NCBI GenBank assembly: GCA_017647785.1
Contig: JAGCJW010000017.1
Span: 1-64,000, forward strand
DNA: 64,000 nt
Origin: Bacteroidales bacterium
Lineage (GTDB): Bacteria; Bacteroidota; Bacteroidia; Bacteroidales; P3
Direction: 5' to 3'
Every line of letters starts with the position of its first letter. Within the stretch, counting starts at the first letter, position 1. The notes beneath the pieces were generated by a model. It saw nothing but the letters and a program-made list of their open reading frames with translations, made no database searches and was not told the origin of the DNA. Below, piece after piece: positions 16,570 through 23,392 of the stretch. The position numbers were made by a program, and so were the translations under genes.

Positions 16570-18468
16570 ATGAAAGGTACAATAAACGTAAAGACAGAGA
16601 ACATATTTCCTGTTATCAAAAAGTTTCTTTATTCTGACCATGAAATCTTTTTAAGAGAGATTGTTTCTAATGCAGTTGATGCAACTCAAAAGTTGAAAAC
16701 TCTTGCCTCTTTAGGAGAATTCAAGGGCGAATTGGGAGATTTAACAATTGATGTAATAGTTGATAAAGACAATAAGACATTGACTGTTGCCGACAAGGGT
16801 ATTGGTATGAGTAAAGAAGAGGTAGAGAAATATATTACTCAAATTGCCTTTTCTGGTGCAGAAGAATTTGTTGAAAAATACAAGGGTAAAAGTGAATTAG
16901 AAGCCAACGGACTTATTGGACATTTTGGATTAGGTTTCTTTTCTTCATTCATGGTTTCTGATTTAGTAGAGATAAGAACAAAAACCTTTAAAGACGCTCC
17001 TGCAGTTCATTGGACATGCGACGGAAGTACAGAATACTCTATAGAGGAGACTCAAAAGGCAGAAAGAGGTACTGAAATCATAATGCACATTGACGAAGAG
17101 TCTGCAGAGTTTCTTGAAGAACACAGAATAGTTACCCTACTTGAAAAATACTGTAAGTTCATGCCAATCAGCATTCGTTGTGGCAAGGAAACAAATTGGG
17201 TAGATTCAGAAACTGAAAAAGATGAAAACGGAAATCCAAAGAGAGTTGAAGTTTTAGAAGACAGAATTATCAACGATACAAACCCACTTTGGAAACAAAA
17301 ACCAAGTGAATTGAAAGATGAAGACTACAATAAGTTCTTCCATCAATTATATCCAATGAACTTTGATGAACCTTTGTTCCACATTCACTTAAATGTAGAT
17401 TATCCATTTAATCTAACAGGTATTCTTTATTTCCCAAAAGTTAAAAAGAACATAGACCCAAATCGTGATAAGATACAATTATATTGCAATCAAGTCTTTG
17501 TAACAGACAGCGTTGAAGGAGTAGTTCCTGAATACATGATGTTGCTTCGTGGAGTTTTAGACTCACCAGACATTCCTTTAAATGTAAGCCGTTCTTACTT
17601 ACAAGCAGACGGAAATGTTAAGAAAATATCTTCTCATATCTCGAAAAAAGTTGCAGAAAAGTTAGAACAAATGTATAAAAATGACAAAGATGAATTTATA
17701 AAGAAATGGGATGACTTATCTATCTTTATAAAATATGGCATGATGAGCGACGAAAAATTCTACGATAGAATGTCTAAAGTTTGTCAATTAAAGAATACAG
17801 AGTCTAATTACTTTACTTTCGAAGAATACAAAGCCAAAATAGAAGCCCTACAAACTGATAAAAACAAAAAACTTGTCTATTTGTATGCAAATAACGTAGA
17901 TGAACAATACACATACATTAAAGCAGCAAAAGAAAAAGGCTATGACGTACTTTTAATGGACGGAATATTAGACAATCACTTTATTCAAACCTTAGAACAC
18001 AAGTTTACAGATGTTAAATTTGCAAGAATAGACTCTGACTCTATTGAAAAACTTATAGAAAAAGATGAGGTTATTCCTTCAAAACTTTCTCAAGAAGAAA
18101 CCGATAAATTAAAAACTTTGGTTGAATCAATAGTTGATAAAGCTAAATTCACAGTTCAAACAGAAAGCCTTGAACAAAACGCACAACCTTTCACTATTAC
18201 TCAAAACGAATTTATGAGAAGAATGAAAGAAATGGCAGAAATGGGCGGTGGAGGAATGGCATCATTCTACGGAGAAATGCCAGAAAATTACAATTTGGTT
18301 GTAAACGTAAACCACCCTATTATCGGACAAGTTTTATCAGAAGAAAACACAGAAAAACAAGCTCAAACCCTTTCTCAATTAAAAGACTTAGCCCTATTAG
18401 GTCAAGGACTTTTAAAAGGCGAAGCCTTAGACAATTTCATAAGCAGAAGCATTGAGATAATAAAATAA
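16570..18468 (+). CDS. htpG: Molecular chaperone HtpG (Hsp90)
   Basis: HtpG is the bacterial Hsp90, an ATP-driven homodimeric chaperone of the cytosol. The 632 residues contain the GHKL ATP-binding domain with EIFLREIVSNAVDA, the DKGIGMS motif and the GHFGLGFFSSF lid region. The middle domain shows YCNQVFV and the catalytic-loop arginine in LNVSRSYLQ. The C-terminal dimerisation domain ends with a short tail. This is slightly shorter than many Bacteroidales homologs but complete. Codon choice is that of a well-expressed gene. A strong terminator follows. Confidence 0.96.
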   Translation: MKGTINVKTENIFPVIKKFLYSDHEIFLREIVSNAVDATQKLKTLASLGEFKGELGDLTIDVIVDKDNKTLTVADKGIGMSKEEVEKYITQIAFSGAEEFVEKYKGKSELEANGLIGHFGLGFFSSFMVSDLVEIRTKTFKDAPAVHWTCDGSTEYSIEETQKAERGTEIIMHIDEESAEFLEEHRIVTLLEKYCKFMPISIRCGKETNWVDSETEKDENGNPKRVEVLEDRIINDTNPLWKQKPSELKDEDYNKFFHQLYPMNFDEPLFHIHLNVDYPFNLTGILYFPKVKKNIDPNRDKIQLYCNQVFVTDSVEGVVPEYMMLLRGVLDSPDIPLNVSRSYLQADGNVKKISSHISKKVAEKLEQMYKNDKDEFIKKWDDLSIFIKYGMMSDEKFYDRMSKVCQLKNTESNYFTFEEYKAKIEALQTDKNKKLVYLYANNVDEQYTYIKAAKEKGYDVLLMDGILDNHFIQTLEHKFTDVKFARIDSDSIEKLIEKDEVIPSKLSQEETDKLKTLVESIVDKAKFTVQTESLEQNAQPFTITQNEFMRRMKEMAEMGGGGMASFYGEMPENYNLVVNVNHPIIGQVLSEENTEKQAQTLSQLKDLALLGQGLLKGEALDNFISRSIEIIK

Positions 18469-18498
18469 AAAACGAGTAAACGCTCATTTCTTTAAGCA

Positions 18499-18535
18499 AA
18501 ACGCAGAAAGCAATTACGCTTTCTGCGTTTGTGTT
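18499..18535 (+). terminator. Terminator after htpG
   Basis: AAACGCAGAAAGC (18499-18511) and GCTTTCTGCGTTT (18518-18530) form a 13-bp perfect stem with a 6-base loop, followed by GTGTTTAATTTTT. Confidence 0.88.
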
Positions 18536-18612
18536 TAATTTTTCTTTGATTTTTTATTTTTTTTCTTTGATTTTTTAAAATTTTTCTTTGCTTTTTTTAT
18601 TTTTTTATTAGA
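18536..18612. repeat. T-rich TTTCTTTGATTTTTT repeats between converging genes
   Basis: Three tandem but imperfect copies of TTTTTCTTTGATTTTTT (about 24 bases each, the last with TTTGC) fill the space between the htpG terminator and the end of the minus-strand operon. Read on the minus strand they are the same CAAAGAAAAA unit found in the htpG and pepD leaders. No gene fits here. Confidence 0.5.
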
Positions 18613-18649
18613 GTTTTTTTCATAGACTTACAAACAACGAAAATTTTCA

Positions 18650-18982
18650 TTATTTAAGACTTTTTAAATAGCCACAAATGGCTGCATAATATGATACAAA
18701 CCAAGAAAAAATAGGCATTAAAGAATAGATGTAAACATCTCCTGCTCTGTGAAGAGAGATTTTTATCACTATTTGCACAACAAAGTAAGCAATCAACAAG
18801 AAACTCCAAATTTTTTGTTTCTTTTCGTATCGTTTGATTTGATTTTCAATGTCCGTATCAGCGAACTCTCCTTTTTTTACTTTGTTTAAAACAAACTTTT
18901 TACCAAAAAGCCAGCCTAAAACAAAACATATTATTGTTAGAACAATAATACTCCAAAATAAATAATCTGTAAAATTTTCCAT
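18650..18982 (-). CDS. Small membrane protein of unknown function
   Basis: This 110-residue protein has three probable membrane segments: about residues 8-26 (FWSIIVLTIICFVLGWLFG), 57-75 (IWSFLLIAYFVVQIVIKI) and 85-105. Between the first two is a charged loop with KKGEFADTDIENQIKRYEKK. It is not recognised as a known family. It is the last gene of the eight-gene minus-strand run and starts 12 bases after the stop of the FGE-like gene. Confidence 0.65.
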   Translation of the reverse strand: MENFTDYLFWSIIVLTIICFVLGWLFGKKFVLNKVKKGEFADTDIENQIKRYEKKQKIWSFLLIAYFVVQIVIKISLHRAGDVYIYSLMPIFSWFVSYYAAICGYLKSLK

Positions 18983-18994
18983 ATCTTTATTTTT

Positions 18995-19729
18995 TTATTT
19001 CACAATTCTAAATCCTGTGCCTGTGCCGGTGCTTTCTTCTCCGCTTCCTCGGCGGTGAGAGTTTTTCATGAGGCGATAGTCAAAGTTATAGCAACCTCCT
19101 CGGTTTACTTTGCCTATTCCTGTGGCTGGTCCTTGTGGATTTTTTTGTGGAGAGTTTTTATAATAATATATTTCATAGTTGTCGTTGCACCATTCCCACG
19201 CATTACCGCTCATGTCATAGAGCCCTAATTCGTTTGCTTTCTTTTCTCCTACGGGGTGAGTTGTTTTGTTTGAGTTTTCATAGCACCAACCCACTTCAAG
19301 AGCGTCATTTCCTCCCGAATAGGTATATCCTTTGCTGTATTTACCACCTCGTGCGGCGTACTCCCACTCTGCTTCTGTCGGAAGGCGTCCTCCTGCCCAT
19401 TTTGCATAGTCGTAGGCTTGTTGCCAAGTAACATTTACTATTGGTGCTTTGTCTTGCCAACCAAAATTCGGAGCTGGTGGCATTTCTTTGCCTGTTTGAT
19501 GGCAGTAGTATCTGAATTGTTCTACGGTTATTTCGTATTTACTGATATGAAATGTTGATACTGTAACTGCATGTTGCTCTTCATCGGGATAGCAGTCTGC
19601 CTCTGTTTTCTCACAACCCATAAGAAATGTTCCGCCTTCTACTTTCACCCATTCAATGGTTTCTTTTCCTTGTGAGAAAGCGAGTTGTGAAATAACAAAA
19701 CAAAGTATTAGTGTCGCTATCTTTTTCAT
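18995..19729 (-). CDS. Secreted SUMF1/FGE-like domain protein
   Basis: The 244-residue protein starts with a signal peptide (about 1-19, ending LAFSQ) and is otherwise one formylglycine-generating-enzyme-like domain: VEGGTFLMG at the start, ISKYEITVEQFR, GGRLPTEAEWEYAARGG, YDMSGNAWEWCND, NRGGCY and a closing TGFRIVK. The paired copper-binding cysteines of true FGE near the C-terminus are not there (only one Cys in RGGC), so it is unlikely to modify sulfatases. Such domains occur in gliding-motility lipoproteins (GldK/GldJ) and in C-type-lectin-like binders. The ATG abuts the stop of the amidohydrolase gene without a gap. Confidence 0.82.
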   Translation of the reverse strand: MKKIATLILCFVISQLAFSQGKETIEWVKVEGGTFLMGCEKTEADCYPDEEQHAVTVSTFHISKYEITVEQFRYYCHQTGKEMPPAPNFGWQDKAPIVNVTWQQAYDYAKWAGGRLPTEAEWEYAARGGKYSKGYTYSGGNDALEVGWCYENSNKTTHPVGEKKANELGLYDMSGNAWEWCNDNYEIYYYKNSPQKNPQGPATGIGKVNRGGCYNFDYRLMKNSHRRGSGEESTGTGTGFRIVK

Positions 19730-20953
19730 TTATTTATATGTTTTTGCGATTTCTATGATTTCCTCTTCACCTTCTACATAGCCGTGTTTCATCAAGAATT
19801 TTCCGTTACACATCACGCTATCTATGCACTTTGTATCAGAGGAGTAAATAATATTTGAAATAGTATTGTAGTTTGGTTGCATTTTTTCGTCATTGAGCTT
19901 GATAAACAACAAGTCTGCTTCTTTGCCTTCGCAGATTTCTCCTGCGTTTATGCCCATTGCTTTTGCTCCGTTTATGGTTGCCCATTTGAAAACCTCATCG
20001 GAATTTCCTGCCTCTGAGTCTTGATAGTGTACTTTGGCAAGAAGACTTGCAAATTTCATTTCTTCTATCATTGAAAGGCTGTTATTTGAGGAGTTTCCGT
20101 CAGTTCCAAGTGTTATTATGCAATTGTGTTTCATAGCTTGACGAGAATCAAATACTCCTGAGGCAAGTTTCATATTGGAGCAAGGGTTATGAGCGATTAT
20201 TGATTTGTTTTGTGAGATTATTTCTGCTTCTTTTTCTGTGAGGTGTACGCAATGTGCCAATATTGTTTTGTTATCTAATACTCCTATGCTGTTTAGGTAT
20301 TCCACAGGAGGCATTCCGTATTGTTTTATACTGTCTTCTACTTCTTTTTGCGTTTCTGAAAGGTGTGTGTGAAAGTATAAATTGTTTTCTTTGGCAAATT
20401 CGTAACATTCTTTGTAGAGTTGAGCATCGCAAGTGTAGATTGCGTGAGGTGCAATTGAGATATTTACTAAGTCATTGTTTGTTTTTGAGAATTGTTTTGC
20501 GAAATCAAAGTTTTCTTTTATTGTTTCTTTTCCCAAATTGTTCATAAAGCAAATTCCAATGTTTGCTCTTATTCCCATTTCTTGACAAGCTTTTATGATA
20601 GATTGATGATGCCAATACATATCTGCAAAGAAGACTGTTCCACTTTTTATCATTTCAAGTATTGCAAGGCGAGTACCGTTGTAAATGTCTTGTGAGGAGA
20701 GCTCTGCTTCTTTTTTCCAGATATTGTTTAACCATTCAAATAAGGGTTTGTCTTCACAGTATCCTCTCAATAGTGTCATTGAGGAGTGTGTGTGCATATT
20801 ATAGAAGGGTGGTATTACAGCTAAGTCTCTTGCATCAAAGACCTCTGCTTCTGAATCGTTGATTGTGGTAGATATTTCCGAGATTAAATTGTCTTTTATT
20901 AGTATATCTACTATTTTGTCTTGCAATAAGACTTGTTTTATAAGGATTTTCAT
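19730..20953 (-). CDS. Amidohydrolase, MTA/SAH (5'-deoxyadenosine) deaminase family
   Basis: A 407-residue cytosolic metal-dependent deaminase of the TrzN/MtaD type. It has the HxH motif in NMHTHSSM near residue 54, FHTHLSET near residue 200 with the third metal histidine, the ILAHCVHL histidine, and the final Asp in LGTDGNSSNN. These are the residues that bind the catalytic metal and water in amino-hydrolases acting on adenosine derivatives. The likely reaction is deamination of 5'-methylthioadenosine, S-adenosylhomocysteine or 5'-deoxyadenosine to the inosine forms. 5'-deoxyadenosine is made by radical-SAM enzymes such as ThiC and ThiH in this window. Substrate choice cannot be settled from sequence. 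Confidence 0.85.
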   Translation of the reverse strand: MKILIKQVLLQDKIVDILIKDNLISEISTTINDSEAEVFDARDLAVIPPFYNMHTHSSMTLLRGYCEDKPLFEWLNNIWKKEAELSSQDIYNGTRLAILEMIKSGTVFFADMYWHHQSIIKACQEMGIRANIGICFMNNLGKETIKENFDFAKQFSKTNNDLVNISIAPHAIYTCDAQLYKECYEFAKENNLYFHTHLSETQKEVEDSIKQYGMPPVEYLNSIGVLDNKTILAHCVHLTEKEAEIISQNKSIIAHNPCSNMKLASGVFDSRQAMKHNCIITLGTDGNSSNNSLSMIEEMKFASLLAKVHYQDSEAGNSDEVFKWATINGAKAMGINAGEICEGKEADLLFIKLNDEKMQPNYNTISNIIYSSDTKCIDSVMCNGKFLMKHGYVEGEEEIIEIAKTYK

Positions 20954-20961
20954 CTTTTTTT

Positions 20962-22092
20962 CTACTTTTTACCTATGTAAGAGATAAATTCAAGGTCAAA
21001 TGATAAAGAAATAAAAGCTGTAACCTTCCATTCCTTTGTTGTAGGTATTGACCAACCGCCAGGAAGTACGTCTCCTTCTTGCCAAGGGTTTGCTAAAATT
21101 TCATATTGTGCTATATTCAACCCTGCGGTTAGGTGAAAGAAATCAAGAAACTTATAAGATGGGCCAATATAAAAGTTCTTAAATATGTTATTTCCGCCAA
21201 ATCCTACATAAAGTCCTAAGTCTTGTGAAAATTTTGGCGTATAATGCGACATATCCCAAAGCATTAGTGATGCTCCAACGATTAAATCGAACTCTACACT
21301 ACCTGAATTTTTATTTAATATGGTGTTTTCTGTGGTTATTTCATCACTTGCTATTCTTGGTTGAATGGTCCATTCTGGTGTTGGATAGAGTCTCATTGCC
21401 ATTCCTTGGATTACTCTAACTTTTTTCTTCCTATTGGTTGCTATTGCTACTCTTTCTTCGGCAGCCTCTGCCCTTTGGCGTGTGTATTTAAGCTCTTCTT
21501 CTCTCTGCATTATGACAATCTCTGCGGCTTTAAGCTTTTCTCTTAAGGTGTCGGACATTTGAAAATACTTATCTCTTTCTGCCGATATGTTTTGCAGTTG
21601 TGCGTCTTTTGTAGAGATATAGTTTTCTTTTTCGTTTATACTCTTTTGTAATAGTTGTATTTCTTTATCTTTTCCTTCAAGATTTACGTTTTTAGCTTCA
21701 AGCAATCCCTCGATTTTTGCCTTATCTACGTTTGATGAACTAATGGCATCTTTATATACTTGTTCTTTTTCGGCAAATAGTATTTCTTTTTGTTGCAAGA
21801 GTTTTATTTTATCTTCCAACAAAGTGTTCTTTTCTTGTAATTGTTGTTGTATTTCTTGATTTACTACTGTCAAGGTATCATTTACAAGTAGTAATTCTTT
21901 GTTTCTTTCTATTAGTTTTTCATTCTTTTGTTTTAAGTCAAAGATGTCTTGATGTAAGCTATCAATCTCAAATCTTAAAACAGAGATTTCAAACTCTAAA
22001 CTGTCTGTCGTTTCCATTTCTTGTGCCTTTGCAAAAAATGGAATAGCAAACATTATAATAAATATTATTAAGTATCTTAATTTATATCGCAT
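20962..22092 (-). CDS. Coiled-coil outer-membrane protein of unknown function
   Basis: The 376-residue protein has a signal peptide (about 1-24, ending FFAKAQ), then a long coiled coil from about residue 30 to 215 (LRFEIDSLHQDI, LLEAKNVNLEGK, RQRAEAAEERVA). The last 150 residues read as amphipathic strands (SVEFDLIVGASLMLWD, LGLYVGFGGNNIF, FFHLTAGLNIAQY, VTAFISLSFDLEF), consistent with a small beta-barrel. The architecture suggests a barrel with a periplasmic coiled-coil arm. No known family is recognised. It sits between the YqaA gene and the amidohydrolase in the sprE-led run. Confidence 0.75.
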   Translation of the reverse strand: MRYKLRYLIIFIIMFAIPFFAKAQEMETTDSLEFEISVLRFEIDSLHQDIFDLKQKNEKLIERNKELLLVNDTLTVVNQEIQQQLQEKNTLLEDKIKLLQQKEILFAEKEQVYKDAISSSNVDKAKIEGLLEAKNVNLEGKDKEIQLLQKSINEKENYISTKDAQLQNISAERDKYFQMSDTLREKLKAAEIVIMQREEELKYTRQRAEAAEERVAIATNRKKKVRVIQGMAMRLYPTPEWTIQPRIASDEITTENTILNKNSGSVEFDLIVGASLMLWDMSHYTPKFSQDLGLYVGFGGNNIFKNFYIGPSYKFLDFFHLTAGLNIAQYEILANPWQEGDVLPGGWSIPTTKEWKVTAFISLSFDLEFISYIGKK

Positions 22093-22107
22093 ATTTTCTG
22101 TTTTGTT

Positions 22108-22536
22108 TTAAAAAAACGTCATTATACTTCCAACTACTGCAAATCTTACAAAGCGTCCTATCGTCATATAAATGCAACATTTCACAGGCGAAAGTCGCAT
22201 AAATCCTAAGGTTATAGCTATCAAATCTCCTACGACCGGCAACCATGCAAAGAATGCCGCTATTGCTTTATATCTTTCTATTTTCCCTCTAAACGTTTCA
22301 ATCTTCTCTTTCTTTACCTTAAAGTATTTTTCCAACCACTCCCATTTCCCTAATCGTCCTAAATAGAATGATATTATTCCTCCTATACTATTTCCTATTG
22401 CTGCAATAAATACACACAGCCAAATATTATTTCCTATAGCTATTGCACCAACAAGCAGAGCTTCAGAGGAGAACGGCAATATTGTAGAGGCTAATAAACT
22501 TCCTAAGAATAAGCCCCAAAGTCCCCAATATTCCAA
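22108..22536 (-). CDS. YqaA/DedA-like VTT-domain membrane protein
   Basis: This 142-residue integral membrane protein has four to five hydrophobic segments and the VTT/SNARE-associated pattern: an N-terminal reentrant part with STILPFSSEALLVG, then GNSIGGIISFYLGRLG and the FAWLPVVGDLIAITLGFMR segment with its conserved helix-breaking prolines and glycines. This matches the YqaA branch of the DedA superfamily, several members of which have roles in lipid carrier or phospholipid flipping and membrane homeostasis. Exact function is unknown. Gaps of 12-15 bases on either side place it in the operon. Confidence 0.85.
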   Translation of the reverse strand: MEYWGLWGLFLGSLLASTILPFSSEALLVGAIAIGNNIWLCVFIAAIGNSIGGIISFYLGRLGKWEWLEKYFKVKKEKIETFRGKIERYKAIAAFFAWLPVVGDLIAITLGFMRLSPVKCCIYMTIGRFVRFAVVGSIMTFF

Positions 22537-22548
22537 TTTGTTATTTTT

Positions 22549-22974
22549 TTATTCAGCTCTAACGTAATTAGTCGGTGTAAGATACTTATCAAGTAAAGTC
22601 ATAGTTTCTTTATTGATGTGTTCTATGATATACTTTTTTGTATCTCTGTGTTCATCTACTATTATTAGAGTATCCAAAACTACTGTATATGTATTTTCTA
22701 TAATAATAGGTTCGTCTTGATTTTCTGCATCTTCTGGTATATCGCAGTAGTTTGCTTTGTATAGTTTACGTTCAGACGATTCATAAACATATTTTGAAAA
22801 TTCAATGTAAGCCTTCTTCTCACATTCAAGTGCATTTTCATCATTAACTACACTTTCTAATTTCCATTTTCCTTGAATTAAATCATCTTCAGGAAATTCC
22901 TCTTGGCATGCACAAAAGATAAAAGAGGATAATAGTAATAATACTGATGTTTTTTTAATTGTTTTCAACTTCAT
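22549..22974 (-). CDS. Small lipocalin-like lipoprotein
   Basis: A 141-residue lipoprotein: signal MKLKTIKKTSVLLLLSSFIF with lipobox CAC, then an acidic linker (QEEFPEDDLIQ) and the GKWKLESV motif that often opens lipocalin-like domains in Bacteroidota. The rest alternates strand-like segments (KAYIEFSKYVYE, TYTVVLDTLIIV, KKYIIEHI). The fold assignment is by pattern only and the ligand is unknown. The start lies 20 bases inside the end of the upstream membrane-protein gene, so the two are probably coupled. Confidence 0.7.
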   Translation of the reverse strand: MKLKTIKKTSVLLLLSSFIFCACQEEFPEDDLIQGKWKLESVVNDENALECEKKAYIEFSKYVYESSERKLYKANYCDIPEDAENQDEPIIIENTYTVVLDTLIIVDEHRDTKKYIIEHINKETMTLLDKYLTPTNYVRAE

Positions 22975-23386
22975 CGTTATTTGTATTTTTTAATAATTTC
23001 GACTCTTCAACTTCTTTTCTTGATAATTGACTAATTGTTATTGTGTCAAATACCAAAAATAAAAAGAATATAATACAGTATGATACTGCAAATTTGATAT
23101 TTGTTTCTATGTCTAACAAAAACACTAATATTAAGACAAATATATATGTCAAAAATTTAATAATTTTAGTCAGCATAAAAGTTGGTACAAAATTGGTTTT
23201 TCTTTTTTTGTAAAGCACAACAAATGATATTGCTGTAACTACATAAAACATTACTATGTAATAAGGCAAGTCTTCGCTTAAGAATTCTGCAGGCAAAAAT
23301 AGGCGCGCAAATAAACTAACAAAGCAAATTGCCATTGAAAAAATACTCAATTTTGAGAAGTAAAACATTAAATAACTTGATTTCAT
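22955..23386 (-). CDS. Four-helix membrane protein of unknown function
   Basis: The 143 residues contain four hydrophobic segments (about 8-28, 40-60, 75-93 and 98-120) and end in a hydrophilic tail, LSRKEVEESKLLKNTNNDEVENN. No family is recognised. It begins six bases after the sprE stop and overlaps the downstream lipoprotein gene by 20 bases, so it is embedded in the operon. An accessory role to the neighbouring envelope proteins is possible but cannot be argued from the sequence. Confidence 0.6.
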   Translation of the reverse strand: MKSSYLMFYFSKLSIFSMAICFVSLFARLFLPAEFLSEDLPYYIVMFYVVTAISFVVLYKKRKTNFVPTFMLTKIIKFLTYIFVLILVFLLDIETNIKFAVSYCIIFFLFLVFDTITISQLSRKEVEESKLLKNTNNDEVENN

Positions 23387-23392
23387 ATTTTT

